Shown here: piece by piece, positions 1-11,387 of the stretch
Layout: every line of letters begins with the position of its first letter
Numbering within the stretch: the stretch's first letter is position 1
Source of the DNA: Aedes albopictus
Taxonomy: Eukaryota > Arthropoda > Insecta > Diptera > Culicidae
Direction: 5' to 3'
Length of the DNA stretch: 64,000 bases
Assembly (NCBI RefSeq): GCF_035046485.1
Contig: NC_085138.1
Location: forward strand, 291,630,256 to 291,694,255
The notes under the pieces: generated by a model
What the model saw: only the letters and a program-made list of their open reading frames with translations
What the model was told of the DNA's origin: nothing
Database searches by the model: none
Made by a program: the position numbers and the translations under genes

Positions 1-620
1 CGGTTTTCCCAGAACGTGTGGCTTGGCAAAGATGGGCGTGCAAAATGGCCGCCTCCTTTTGTTGGCTGCAGTAGCGTCGGTCTGGATGGTGGAGAGATTC
101 CGTTAATCACTATCACACTTCTGATCGCAAAACCAAGAACTCACCACGTCGATTGGCCACTCGCTGGTTAATTTGGCCTTTTGCGTTTCACGTTTATCTC
201 TTTCCACAGGGAATTTTTCACTATGCAGTCACTTTGTGCTTTCCCGGCGTCGGAGTAACTAGAGCTCCGGTTTCACTACCGTACCGACTGATGGATTCGT
301 GCCGACTGCTGGCGATGAGAAGGATCGCGCGACCAGCACCCTCCGTCTGGCAGTATGTTGTGGTAGTGGTAGTTACGAAGACAACCGCTATCTCACCGGC
401 AGTGAATCGCTTTCTCTCGATGCGCGATGCTCGTAGGCTGCGGCAAGACGATCGACGGGCTTCGCTTCGGCTCTTTTATCGTTTTCCTCTCCTCTCCCGA
501 TACTCAACACTCGGATTGACGACTGCGTGAGTGTGATCCGACCGGCGTTCCTTATGTGTGTGGTGTGCGGTGGTTGATTGATACGCACTCGAGTTGTTGG
601 ATTGCGAGGCGATGATGGTA
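1..620. other. GC-richer unassigned stretch at window start
   Basis: This stretch is richer in GC than the AT-rich DNA that follows. Short open frames exist on both strands (about 125 codons forward at 153-530, 66 codons reverse at 388-588), but they overlap, show no recognisable domain and contain low-complexity valine runs. It could be a host exon, 5' UTR or promoter edge, or unique intergenic DNA. No function is assigned. From 620 to 764 I see only AT-rich sequence. Confidence 0.3.
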
Positions 621-766
621 GGCATTAGCAGAGGTGCTTAATTTGTTCTTGGCGGAACATTTGTTTTATTCATTATCGGAGTGTTTACAAACATTCTTTT
701 GAACTAACGAGTTTCTAAGGGCACATCTACAAATCTCAAACTTAAACGTAACAAACAAAGAATGTA

Positions 767-985
767 CCCTCAGTGTACCAGTAGCAGCTCGTGTTCCAAT
801 AGCCGCTCACGAGTGTAGAAAACAAAGTTTCCTGCAAAAATACAATCTTTTTTCCACGGATATTCAAAATATGCGTGCCGAATTATACACGGATGAAGAC
901 AATCATACATATTTATGCCAATAAACATCATTTTGAAGACGGTGAGCGGCTATTGGAGCACGAGCGGCTACTGGTACACTGACGG
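767..985. mobile_element. MITE with ~45-bp terminal inverted repeats
   Basis: The left end (767-812, beginning CCCTCAGTGTACCAGTAG) is repeated in inverted form at 941-985. The ends are directly bounded by TA dinucleotides at 765-766 and 986-987, which fits a TA target-site duplication of the Tc1/mariner kind. At 219 bp with no coding capacity it is a non-autonomous element. It sits immediately upstream of, or inside, the 5' part of a SINE. Confidence 0.7.
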
Positions 986-987
986 TA

Positions 988-1245
988 TTTAACGCACGAA
1001 TACGGACATTCAGCCGGAGACCCGGGTTCGATTCCCGTTCCGGTCGGGAAATTTTTTTCGACTCCCTGGGCATGGCGTATCATTGCACTTGCCTCACAAT
1101 ATACGAATGCATGCAATGGCAGGCAAAGGAAGCCCTTCAATTAATAACTGTGGAAGTGCTCAAAGAACACTAAGTTGAAGCGAGGCAGGCCAAGTCTCAG
1201 TTGGGACGTAGAGCCATATAGAAGAAGAAGAAGAAGACGAACATT
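988..1245 (+). mobile_element. tRNA-derived SINE (Feilai-like), 5' part damaged
   Basis: A pol III B-box (GGTTCGATTCC) lies at about 1026-1036. It is followed by a body closely matching the SINE at 22859, including the stretch around 1130-1185 (CCCTTCAATTAATAA, AAGTGCTCAAAGAACACTAAG), and by a tail of GAA repeats at 1228-1243. The A-box region is not clear, probably because of truncation or the adjacent MITE. The small reverse open frame here is a shadow. Confidence 0.75.
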
Positions 1246-2299
1246 CCGGAAAAAAATCTAACACGTGTTCAGAAAACGGGTACCGTAATAGCTAACATAA
1301 CGGTCATAGCAATCTGGTTGTTACGTCAACTTATCCGTGGAATCATTCATCAAAACGACTGAATGGTCGCATAAACTGACGTACACGTTTTAAAATGGGA
1401 AAATTACATGAAACATTTTAAAATCATTGCGGCTCACTTTTTGTAGCTGTAATCCACGAAACTGACAGATTATTTCATTCAAATAGTCGGTGCATATGTA
1501 AATCCGGAAAAAATCTATAAAATCGTGTTTACCCATCAGAGCAGACGTTGGTGGTTACTTCGACTATGCGAATATGGACAGTGCAGGAATGGCATAGTTT
1601 TAGTTTTCTGCCACTAGATGGCACTAGAAGCGTTCAGTAACCATTATTTTTAGTATTATTATAGGGAATTCTATGCCGAACATCTTTGTTGAAGACCGAT
1701 ATGTGATCCGATGCTTGTTAAAAAAAAGTTGTACCCTAGACTTAGTGTATCGAAAAAACAATGAGTTTTTATTGATGCCATTCGATAATGTGTTAAAATC
1801 ACCACGTCAAAATTATTTAAATTCTAATTTTTGAAGCATATCTGTATCATTACGTCTCGTGTATCATTATCGGGCTTTTACACATTACATTTTACTGATT
1901 TCGTCTTATTTATACAACAAATAGCAGAACCCGAAATGTTATTGGGCGCGCTAGTGCAAAACATAGGATCTGAAAATATTTTCTCATACCACCACGTTCT
2001 TGATTATTAATGGTTTTATATTTTTCACAGTTCACTAGAAATATGGTGCATTTGATGATGTGGGATTCATATTTTTATTGCAACCCTTTGATGAAATATT
2101 CCTGTTTGAAGGTTAGTGCAAAATTACCGCACGCACCCTGTATATGATATTTATATCGAGAGTTTTGGTAGACTTGTGCCTTGAATCTTTGCTGGTTTTT
2201 TTTTACCGGATTCAAGGTTAACTCGTGGGCGTGAATCATGGAAATTCTACTCTCAATCCCTTGGAGCATCTTCCAATTTTTTTTTGTTCTAAATAATTA
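1246..2299. other. AT-rich unassigned DNA
   Basis: I see no coding frame, RNA gene, tandem repeat or clear inverted repeat in this kilobase. Short A/T runs are the only obvious structure. Confidence 0.5.
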
Positions 2300-2306
2300 G
2301 AATGAT

Positions 2307-2653
2307 CACAGATAACAGATGTTTATGCTAGTACAAATTTTTCGCAGAATCCTGTGTAAATGTTCAAAACGATATACGTTGGCTCACTACCGCCATCTAC
2401 TTAACTGTTTGCGACATTACATCTAACTTGAATGCAAAAATAGTTCAAAGTTCCACTTTCATTCAAGATCGAATACAATCTTGAATGTAAAATTGCGTAG
2501 TGCATGCAATCTTGAAAGCGATCACTGACTATCGATCACTGCGCCATCTCTAAATGATTGCCACATGAGTTTCAGCTGCTCGTTACATACAAAATGGCTG
2601 TTGAGCATTTTTACACACATTGCCAATATAAGCATAAACGTCTGTTATCTGTG
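2307..2653. mobile_element. TIR element (MITE) with 7-bp target duplication
   Basis: The ends CACAGATAACAGATGTTTAT and its inverted near-copy (ending TTATCTGTG) bound 347 bp without coding capacity. GAATGAT occurs directly outside both ends (2300-2306 and 2654-2660), a 7-bp duplication that may be 8 bp with one mismatch. A 7-8 bp duplication suggests a hAT-like or related transposase as driver, which is inference from size only. Confidence 0.75.
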
Positions 2654-2705
2654 GAATGATTTTCCACAGGTAATGAATTTGATTATGAAAGGCTTTTCTG
2701 AAGTA

Positions 2706-2751
2706 CCGCGGTGCACTTGTCATGACTAGACGGTGCATAAAGTGCACCGCG
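2706..2751. repeat. Short GC-rich inverted repeat
   Basis: CCGCGGTGCACTT at 2706 and AAGTGCACCGCG at about 2739 form a 12-bp stem with a ~20-base loop. It stands out in AT-rich surroundings. No role can be assigned. Confidence 0.5.
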
Positions 2752-3314
2752 CTGCACGATCTGAAAACCCCTGATCTATATCTATTCTAATTTACTGCAT
2801 TGAAAACCATTTGAGAATCCACTTAGTTTTGCTATACAAAAGCGATATATACAACTCATAAGTCATGATATTTTTCGACAGGTTTTGAAAATTTCGCATT
2901 GCATGCTCACGCTTCCAAACATAGAATACGTCAGAGACTTACATAAAAATGGTTTTTCTGCACTTTTGGGATTAAAATTGATTTATAAAAAATGTACAAA
3001 CTGATCGGTTAGATTTTCGGCCAATTCATTTTGTAAACTAATGTTACTATTATACTACATAACTTGAACTTTGATCTTGCAATGTACACGCTAAATTCAA
3101 TATGTAGAAATAAACTAATATATTTGAATGTTTCAAATCTGAATTCTTAGTGGTCATTCCTAAACATTTCAATCAGTTTGCTCTAACCGCTCCTACGAGA
3201 TACTTGTTTTAACATGGTAAACTATATAATCTAGTCCAAAAATTACCAGCTTTCGATTATTATCTCAGCTCATCCTTGTTTTATTGGACCGTTTTCAGTG
3301 ATGATGCTAAAATC

Positions 3315-3716
3315 CAAGGTTGCGACCATTCATTTGCAAAGATTTACATTCATTTGCTAATATCTCAGTTCAGAAGCATTCTATCGAAAAACAATGTATG
3401 GATGAATTCAACCTTGTAGTTTTATCTGAAAGTTTGCCGAATAACATTGGGGTCGCAAACGTATACCAAAGTCGTGAGCGAGCTGTGAAGGCAACTCTCC
3501 ACGCGGTGAATGTAAATTTCATTCACGCTGTGGAAAGTACCCTTCACAGCTCGCTCACGACTTTGGAATGCGTGTGCGACCCCAATGTTATTCGCAAACT
3601 TTCAGATAAAACTACAAGGTTAAATTCATCCATACATTGTTTTTCGATAGCATGTTTCTGAACTGAGATAATAGCAAATGAATGTAAATCTTTGCAAATG
3701 AATGGTTGCAACCTTG
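3315..3716. mobile_element. 402-bp foldback (hairpin) element with 8-bp target duplication
   Basis: The two halves are near-perfect inverted copies (arms of about 195 bp, centre near 3517), beginning CAAGGTTGCGACCATTCATT. CTAAAATC flanks both ends (3307-3314 and 3717-3724). The 113-codon open frame inside runs straight through the palindrome and is therefore not a plausible gene. It is best read as a foldback MITE that moved by a transposase making 8-bp duplications. Confidence 0.85.
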
Positions 3717-3724
3717 CTAAAATC

Positions 3725-4555
3725 TAAGTTACGATAGGCATGCCCACCTATCAATTTGTAGCTCCGTGCACATCAACAAGTCGCTTAACACCACAGCAGT
3801 CTCCCATATACCAAATGCCTACATCATCATCATCATCATCTCCATCAAAACGATCGTGTCAACAGCAATGTCACAATTCGGTGTTATTTAAGTTATACTA
3901 CATCATAGCAACACGCAACCTCCGCACGCAGTCAGTCTTCCATAGCATCGGGGCGTGTTCCGGCCTATGCCGGGCTGCTATCTTGTGTCACCCACGACTT
4001 GAGTGGAACTCTTTAACTTTCCGTGGTCGATTCGATACAACAGTAACCGCGGTCGGCAACTTTAATAGATGATACAGCACGAACAGGGTGAATAATAGTT
4101 ACGCTCGCAGCATGTGATGATTTGAAACTTTTTTCGTTTCTTCACAAATATGGATTTCTACAGCAATCCATGGCGAGCATAAGACTGCAACGTTGTTAAG
4201 CGTTTTGATTGCTTTGGCTTTGAACATGGAAAAGGAAAAAATAGATATATGTCGTCGAATAATGTGTGGGCTTTCCGGTAAGGTGATGCACTTAACACCA
4301 GCATGTACCCCGCAAAAAAAAAAAATGAACACATATGTATCTAGTTAGTGTGCTTAAGAAATCAAGGGCCTTGCTGGAGCTACATTGTTAGATAACAAGC
4401 AATACGTGAGGGAAGTATGAAGAATCGTAATGGATTTTGAAACACAAGCATCTTGAAGGATTTTGCCAACTTAGTGAGTTGAAGCACAAACTTAGTTTGT
4501 TACCTACCAACGTATTCTCAGCTTGGAGATCATTGGTCGATTTAAGCTTTTCGAA
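3725..4555. other. Unassigned DNA with a short CAT repeat
   Basis: A trinucleotide run (CAT/CATCAT) occurs at about 3820-3842. Small open frames on both strands (3740-4072, 4099-4332) carry no recognisable motif. Nothing else is supported. Confidence 0.4.
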
Positions 4556-4914
4556 TAGGACAGATCGGTGAAGTACTAGATTTGTAGTAATGAGCTGGAT
4601 TTTAGTATGGTGAGAAAGCCAATTCCCCGTTTCTGCAATGAAATGGTGCAAAAAGTGTGGGTATTATGATTCCTTGCCTAATTTGATGCTGTTTGAGCAA
4701 AACTTTGGGTAACTGTGTTGTTGTTTTCTCCATTTCTTGCAACATAAACAACATAGTTATCCAAAGTTTTGCTCAAACAGCATCAATTTAGGCAAGGAAT
4801 CATAATACCCACACTTTTTCCACCATTTCATTGCAGAAACGGAGAATTGACCTTCTCACCATACAAAAATGCAGCTCATTACTACAAATCTAGTACTACA
4901 CCGAACGTGCCCCA
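4556..4914 (-). mobile_element. ~359-bp foldback MITE, copy 1
   Basis: Long inverted arms share GTACTAGATTTGTAGTAATG near the ends and GCTGTTTGAGCAAAACTTTG near the centre. The outer ends differ from each other (TAGGACAGATCGGTG against TGGGGCACGTTCGGTG). The same element occurs at 11388-11745 in the opposite orientation, so this is a genuine repeat family. The target duplication is unclear, possibly TA/TTA. No coding capacity. Confidence 0.8.
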
Positions 4915-5124
4915 TTAATAGTTTGGACCGCTAGGCATGCGAAATCACATTACTAGCTGATAACATTTGATTTGATATTTTAAAACTATCAAATTTAGAT
5001 TTGAATATGCAATTAGCAATCAAAACAAATATATATAAATGATGTTATTGATATTATGATATTACGAAAGAAATCTTCGCTGGAAGAGATAATTCATGTT
5101 ATGTTGGAGTCTTTATATCGTATA

Positions 5125-5215
5125 GCAGACACGAAGATACTCTATGGCCAAGGAAGTCTAAGAATTTCCTTTATGAAAAGATTCTAAACCGACCGACAAT
5201 CGAATCTAGATTGAT
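5125..5215 (-). mobile_element. Degraded SINE fragment
   Basis: The stretch with CACGAAGATACTCTATGGCC and the following CCGACCGACAATCGAA matches the inner part of the reverse-strand SINEs at 24203-24486 and 60987-61270, with many substitutions. Neither end is recognisable. Confidence 0.65.
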
Positions 5216-6454
5216 GGGCCTTCTCATACCTTTACCGCTTCGAATATATGTGCCTTTAAATAATTTGAATTATTTAGGCCTTGAAACGGCATTTCATTTA
5301 CATTATACCGTTATAGCCTAGCTTTCAGTTAAGTTAAGATTTTTGAAACACTGTGTCCAATTGCTTAACTAGTTGATTCATCCTTTCGTGTTCACCAAGC
5401 CGGTTTTCACATGAAATCATATTGCACAGTGTCTCCGGCGACGTTGATTAGTAATATAGAGTAGAGACAGTTGTCCTCATTCCAACTCCAAACGGATCGG
5501 TGCTCGAACCCGTTCAAAGTTGACGTCACCTCTGACGACACGTATGGTCAAAATCACTTCAAAGTCTTCATTTGAATTTATCGTCATAAAAAGCCATAAA
5601 ATCAAATCCACTCCAATAAAGAACACTCCCCGAATGTCCAAAAGCTGTTGATTGAGAGTTTGTCCGTTTGTGCGACCGACCATCCCTCACCACCACCATA
5701 GTCGGAAATGGCCACTAGAGACTGCTGTATACCTACGGCCATCGTATCGGTCGTCGGCTACAAAATCGTCCATTAAAAACCAAATAAACTCTTCAAATAT
5801 CGTCAGTTTTAGATAAGCCAAATAAATGCCAAAAAGAGCATATTATAAGAGTGCCTCCTCGAGTCGCGAGGTATGCGCGAGGGCAGAGAAAAATAGTCCA
5901 CCCACGCTTCACCGTTCGCTCTCGACACGTTTGCGACATGTAAGCGACGAAAATGGGATGAAATTAGCGTTCGTTTTTGTTTTTGATTACTAACCGGAGC
6001 TAAGATGTGACCAATACGAATGAACAACAAAAAATGTTAGGGTAAAGTACTATCATAGATCATGCGGTCTAACTCGACAATCAACATATCGATCGAATCA
6101 TTGATTGAATGTGGTGTTGTATGGCCTGCGGCACTTTTTGTCAGCGCTGAGATCAGTGATTGAAAAACTCTGGATCTCACGCCACTCGATCAAAAGCTCA
6201 AGAGGTAAATACGTGAGAAACAATGGAATAACATTGATATAGTGGCTTTGACATGGAGTGAACTTCTCATCCAGGCATTGGATTTATGAGGTGCAGATCT
6301 GATCCACTGACCTTGGCTTTGATTGTATGTGGTGGTCAGCCGTTTATTATTTGAATTCTCTGCATCAGGATGTGTGCAGAGGTCGCCAAGCGACGTAAGA
6401 CTTCTTAGGTAGAAGATCAAGGATTGGTTCTTCAACTTCAGCATAATCAACGCA
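5216..6454. other. Unassigned DNA
   Basis: Mixed-composition sequence with a GC-richer patch at 5460-5960. Short open frames on the reverse strand (5477-5683, 5809-6030, 6190-6450) show no domain. I see no repeat structure apart from the start of the degenerate array at about 6455. Confidence 0.35.
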
Positions 6455-7060
6455 GGATTCTGCGAAGAATCCTCTCAGGATTTTGCAAAGAATCTTCTCA
6501 AGATTCTACAAAAAAAAAATCTCAGAATTCTGCAAACAATCCTGGAGATGCTGTAAGCAATCGTCTCAAAAGAATCCGGTCATGAATTTGCATAGACTCC
6601 TGATGGGATTCTGTAAAGAACCCGTAAAGATTATCTCAGGATTGTGTGGAGGAAATTTTCAGCATTCTGTAGATGTAGAGAATCCTTTCAGGATTTAGTG
6701 AAAAATCCTCTCGAGATTTTGAAGAGGATTTTGTAGAGAACCCACTTGGGATCTTTGGCTGAGCCAGCATTTACTTTTTTCTTACTTTGCTAAACATACA
6801 CGAGAATGAGAAAGATTGAAGAGGAGGCAGCTTATCACCTCTTTCATCCCGCTCTTTCTCTTGCATGTTTAGGAGAGTGAGTAAGAAAAAAGAAAAAAAC
6901 CTGTCTCCGCCAATGCTCAGGGTTATGTAGAGAGTTCTCTCAGGATCCTGATAAAAAAAACTGTTACGATTCTGCAATCAATCCTTCCAGGATTCTGAAG
7001 AAAATTCGTTCAAGGTTCTGCAGAGATTTAGGAGTCTCTTTAAGAAATCCAAGTAACATT
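6455..7060. repeat. Degenerate short tandem repeat (GGATTCTG / GAGAATCC type), block 1
   Basis: Many imperfect copies of a unit of about 25-30 bp containing GGATTCTG and GAGAATCCTCTCAGG follow each other, for example around 6450-6560 and 6590-6740. The pattern is interrupted near 6775-6910 by other sequence with inverted homology to itself (ACTTTTTTCTTACTTTGCT against GTGAGTAAGAAAAAAG). Block 2 of the same repeat lies at 9375-10035. Confidence 0.6.
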
Positions 7061-8130
7061 TTATAGTCGAATAGAGCAGAAGAGGACCGACCAAAAAAAA
7101 AATAAAGGTATTAGTTTTTATGAAGGTTTTTAAAACCTCTATAAGGCTAATTAGTATTCAAAATGTTACCTGGGTACTGTAGGGACAGAATGTTCTTATC
7201 CCTTCGGGATGCGCGTCGTTGTAAAAAATATAACATTTCTAAAGAAAACGTTGCTCGCCATAGGGGAGACTGAGGAGACTTGATCCCTGGGAAGACTTGT
7301 TCCCCCCATACTTTCTCGAAATCAAAAACAATTTTCTTCTAGCATATTTTTTCCAATACTACATCTGGACAAACGACAATGTTTTAGCTACAAGTGATTT
7401 TGCTTGTGCATTACATATTTTTAATGACTGATGGTTTGTTTTCAGTCCTTCAGAAATCTTTTAGGCGATTACCAAAAATCTCAATAACTTTATGAAAATT
7501 GAACCAAATCATTCCAAAATTTCACAGCACATAGTATGAATAAAATACTAACAAACGTATACATCCAAAAAAGGCTTTTATATAAAAAAAAAATAAAAAG
7601 CGCAGCTTAGTATTCAAACAATGACATGGGGAGACACACATTATACATGTGAAAAATAAAATTCTATTCGGAAGCCTCTATTTACTCGGAATTCTAATAT
7701 ATTCAATGATAAAACGTGTCAGATATTTATTATTTTATTACACACCGTAAAAAGCGGGATCAAGTCTCCCGATTTTCAAAATACTGAATAACCTTAACAA
7801 TTTAAAGAAATCTTACAATTTTAAATACTCCATATTCATCAAAAATACAAGAAAACTTGAAAAGAAAATGAATAGGGGGCTTATTATTTTCCCTTTAAAT
7901 AAACCATGTGTGCTCACAAGGGGATCAATTGTGACCCATTTTTGAAAAATACATCATAAGACATGCCTCCATAAAACACAGTTTTGAAAACTTCAACAAT
8001 AACTTAAAGTCCTTATGTTGTGTATAAACTTGCAATAGATGTTTATCAGCCATACTGCACGAAAAACGTATCTGGTTTTGTGTTTTTCTTAAATTTACAG
8101 GTAAACGAAGAAAAGGGATCAAGTCTACCC

Positions 8131-8989
8131 TTACTTACCTTACCTTACCAGTCAGGCTAAGGCCGGGGTGGCCTCTGCTGTACATAGTAGCCGCCTCCAT
8201 TCCACTCGGTCCATGGCTGTTTGTCTCCAGTTCCGCACTCTGCGTAGGGTCCGCAGATCGTCCTCCACTTGGTCGACCCACCTAGCTCGCTGCGCTCCAC
8301 GTCTTCTTGTACCGGTCGGATGACTCTCGAGAACCATTTTAGTCGGGTTGCTATCCGACATCCTGATGACGTGACCCGCCCACCGTAGCCTCCCGATTTT
8401 CGCGGTATGGACGATGGTTGGTTCTCTCAGCAGCTGATGCAGCTCGTGGTTCATTCGCCTTCTCCAAGTCCCGTCTTCCATCTGCACTCCGCCGTAGATG
8501 GTACGCAACACCCTCCGTTCGAAAACTCCGCGTTGGTCCTCTGCACGTAGGGTCCATGTTTCGTGCCCATAGCGGACGACCGGTCTAATCAGCGTTTTGT
8601 AGATGGTTAACTTCGTGTTACGGCGAACTTTATTCGATCGTAGAGTTCTGCGGAGTCCAAAGTAAGAACGATTTCCTGCCACAATGCGCCTCTGAATTTC
8701 TCTGCTGGTGTCGTTGTCGGCGGTCACCAGTGAGCCCAAGTACACGAATTCTTCAACCGCCTCGAGTTCATCACCGAGCCCTTTGCCATCATGTACTTTG
8801 TCTTCGACACATTAATGACTAATCCGATTCGCCTGGCTTCACTTTTTAGTCGGATGTACGTTTCCGCCATCGTCTCAAATTTACGAGCAATAATATCAAT
8901 ATCATCGGCGAAACCAAGCAGCTGAACAGACTTCGTGAGAATCGTCCCACTCGTGTTTATCCCCGCTCTTCTTATTACACCCTCCAAAG
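8131..8989 (-). mobile_element. 5'-truncated RTE-like non-LTR retrotransposon, copy 1
   Basis: This reverse-strand insertion carries the end of an RT reading frame and finishes in a GTAAG-type tandem tail (complement of TTACTTACCTTACCTTACC at 8131-8149). It is bounded by a perfect 11-bp target duplication, CAAGTCTACCC, at 8120-8130 and 8990-9000. The 5' truncation, tandem tail and duplication are the signature of target-primed reverse transcription. It is closely related to the longer copy at 53.6-56.9 kb. Confidence 0.9.
8152..8987 (-). pseudogene. RT C-terminal region of RTE-like element, frameshifted
   Basis: Two reverse-strand frames together encode the end of a non-LTR reverse transcriptase. 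The upstream frame (8724-8987) contains LLGFADDIDIIA, the metal-binding FADD box, and the following ARRIGLVINVSKTKYM segment. The downstream frame (8152-8745) encodes 197 residues with VYLGSLVTADNDTSREIQRR, RPVVRYGHETWTLR and the arginine-rich RWAGHVIRM and RRRGAQRARWVDQVEDDLR blocks typical of the RTE C-terminus. The two are out of frame, joined by an apparent single-base change near 8785. The endonuclease and earlier RT motifs are absent through 5' truncation. It cannot encode a working protein. Confidence 0.85.
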
Positions 8990-9374
8990 CAAGTCTACCC
9001 AGTCTCCCCTATACAGCGCGAGCACGGTGCAGTTTCAGAACTAAACAAGCGCGCGTCCTAAAAGGTAAAGATTCTGGCTATAAATCTCTCATTAATCTGT
9101 TAAAAATCATTTCAAGATTCAAGCTAAGTTTCCATATCCCAAGAAGAGCGCATAAGTAAAATTCCTCCTTTTTTCGCAAGTAATTTTGACTGATTTTTTA
9201 ACTGATCTATATGGGGAGATATGTCTTTTTTCCTTACGGAATAATAACACGGACTATTTTTCCGCGCGGAAAAGTGACAGCTTCATTTGTTTTGCACGGA
9301 AGCGTAGCTCAAGTAATTTTGAAGCGTCCTATCTTTTTGCACAGTACGTATGAAGTGGACACTAGCCATCAATA

Positions 9375-10035
9375 GTGAATTCTCTCAGGATTCCGTGGAG
9401 AATCCTATTAGAATTCTGCGGAGAATGCTACTGTCAACGATTCTGTAGAAAATCTGCTCTAAATAATGAGAAAAATATTCTCAATTTCCATATGTGGAGA
9501 ATCCTATAAGAATTCTTAAGAAAAATCTCACGGTTCTGTGAAAAACACTGGGCAAAAGTCTCTCACGGCTTTTAGGAGAATGCTCCCAGGATTATGTGTG
9601 GAAAGCTTACTCAATCATGTGGAAATGTATGGAATGCTCTCTAGATTGTGTCAAAAATTCATCTAGGATTCTGTAGAGCATCCTCTTACGATTTTATGGA
9701 AAATCTCTCAAGATTATGGTTCTAAAGAGAAAAACGTAAGGAATCGGGAGAAAGTCCACTATAGATTTTGGAGAGAATCTTTTCTGAATTATTTACAAAA
9801 TCGTTTTGGGATTTCGAAGAGAATCCACTCAGAATTCCACAGGGAATCTTTCCTGAATTCCGCAAAGAGTCTTTGCACGATTGTTAAGGGATCCTTTCAG
9901 GACTCCGAATGAAAACTTAGAAATTCGAAGAGAATCCCCTCAAAACTCCGAAAAGAATCTGTTAAGGATAATAGAGAGAATCTTCTCAAGAGTTTAAAGG
10001 AAATCTTTTCAGGATTGTGCTTATAATTCTTCCCT
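9375..10035. repeat. Degenerate short tandem repeat (GGATTCTG / GAGAATCC type), block 2
   Basis: The same imperfect ~25-30 bp unit as in 6455-7060 recurs here (GGATTCCGTGGAGAATCC at about 9391, GGATTCTGTAGAGCATCC at 9665, and others). The two blocks flank the 7.1-9.0 kb insertions and may once have been one array. Confidence 0.6.
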
Positions 10036-10286
10036 GATCCTGCTGATAGTGTTCTGGAAGATGTAAGTCTGCTTTTTGAAGTATTTTGTATGTTTTGTTT
10101 TTGTTCAATTGCAACTAAAATTCTCAAATAAATGAACAATTAGAGAAAATTGGCAAAACGAGGCAATGGCAAACATTTCCCATACAAGTCACCCTCCAAA
10201 AGTTGCATGCAAGTTTACATACTAACATAAATCACTTAAAACTATCAAATTCGATTTAGTAAAACGAAATATTTTGCATGATTCGC

Positions 10287-11115
10287 TAACCTTCACGTAC
10301 CCGACCCCCGACAACTCATATTCAAAATGCTGGCATTTCGTCAATTTTCATTCGACTTTTTTGAAATCGCCCTCAATTTATGGTCGATTAGTGCTAGTTT
10401 ATTGTACTCAAGTGGCCATGAAATATCTGGAATGATTCCGTCAGGGGGTTGCCAAAATGGCTAAAAGTGATTATTTCGTGTGTTATTGTATTTGAACCAT
10501 CGAGTTTCAGTGATTTTTTTTTGCGAACAGTGAAACACAACTGCGATAACCAGATTTGAATAAGTTGACCCACCCGGATCAATCACCGTGACAGGTTCCG
10601 TGGGGCCTTATTGGGGACACTTCTGGTTTTCAACTTAAACATGCCGTGCGACATATCAATCTTCATGATTTCGAAAGACTGAGTCAGAAACGATGGACTG
10701 AAGTTGTATTATCTAATATGGCCACCCCGGACCATCTAGCACAGGTTCCACGGGGGTGTCATCGGGGACATTTCTGGTTTGCAAGCTAAACATGTCGTGT
10801 GACGTATCTATTTTCATGATTTCGAGAGAATTAGGCAGAAAAAAAAATGACTGAAGTAAGTGTCAACTGATGCGGCCGCATCCAGAACACTTGGAAAAGG
10901 TTCCGTGGGGGCCTCTCAAACACAATAACACAAGAAATAATTACTTTTGGACATTTGGCATAACAGACATCTCCCCCAGTCCCTGACCCCAGTACAATCC
11001 GGAATATCCGGAATTACATCAATTTGTGATCGATTGAGGGCAACTCCAAAAAAATCGTATGAAAATTGACGAAATTTTGAATATGAGTTGTAGGGGGTCG
11101 GGTATGTGAAGGTTA
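10287..11115. mobile_element. TIR element with ~100-bp arms and internal ~150-bp tandem repeats
   Basis: Terminal arms starting TAACCTTCACGTACCCGACC (10287-~10390) recur inverted at about 11005-11115. Between them a ~150-bp unit is tandemly repeated about two to three times: ACAGGTTCCGTGGGG at about 10591, CACAGGTTCCACGGGG at 10741 and AAAGGTTCCGTGGGG at about 10897, with AAACATG(C/T)CGTG(C/T)GAC about 45 bases on in the first two. No coding capacity. The TA at each terminus may be the target duplication or part of the repeat. Confidence 0.7.
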
Positions 11116-11387
11116 ATTTAGATGTTAATTGATCAATTTACCTTTTGCCCTGTCCAAGAGTGATGGGTTTGACGATGGCTTATCAAGCGTCGTCATATAG
11201 TGAAAATGTGTTTAAATAATTTCAATTTTAGTCTTTTATATTTATAGATTAGCTAAATTAAATATAGTAACGAAAATTAGTGAAATAGTAAATGGAATAG
11301 TATTTGAAAGTAACTAGGTTTTGAATTAAAGCATTTCTTTACAAAATTAAACTAAAATAGAATCTGAATAATCATACCATTGCTTTA

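Larger units (their letters stand above)
7261..9011. mobile_element. TA-flanked TIR element, split by an RTE insertion
   Basis: The left end (TA)GGGGAGACTGAGGAGACTTG and the right end (CAAGTCTACCCAGTCTCCCC then TA) are inverted copies. After removing the RTE insert and one target copy, the element would be about 880 bp. It is AT-rich and non-coding, with internal echoes of the terminal motif (GGGATCAAGTCT at about 7757 and 8115, a related GGGGATCAATTGTGACCC at 7920). A Tc1/mariner-type non-autonomous element is the simplest reading. Confidence 0.7.

Noticed and set aside
153..530. 125-codon forward frame at the window start
   Set aside because: It has a valine run from a GTGGTAGTGGTAG-type repeat, no domain and a competing reverse frame; not enough for a gene call.
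3320..3661. 113-codon forward open frame
   Set aside because: It runs through both arms of the 402-bp foldback element; the palindrome explains it.
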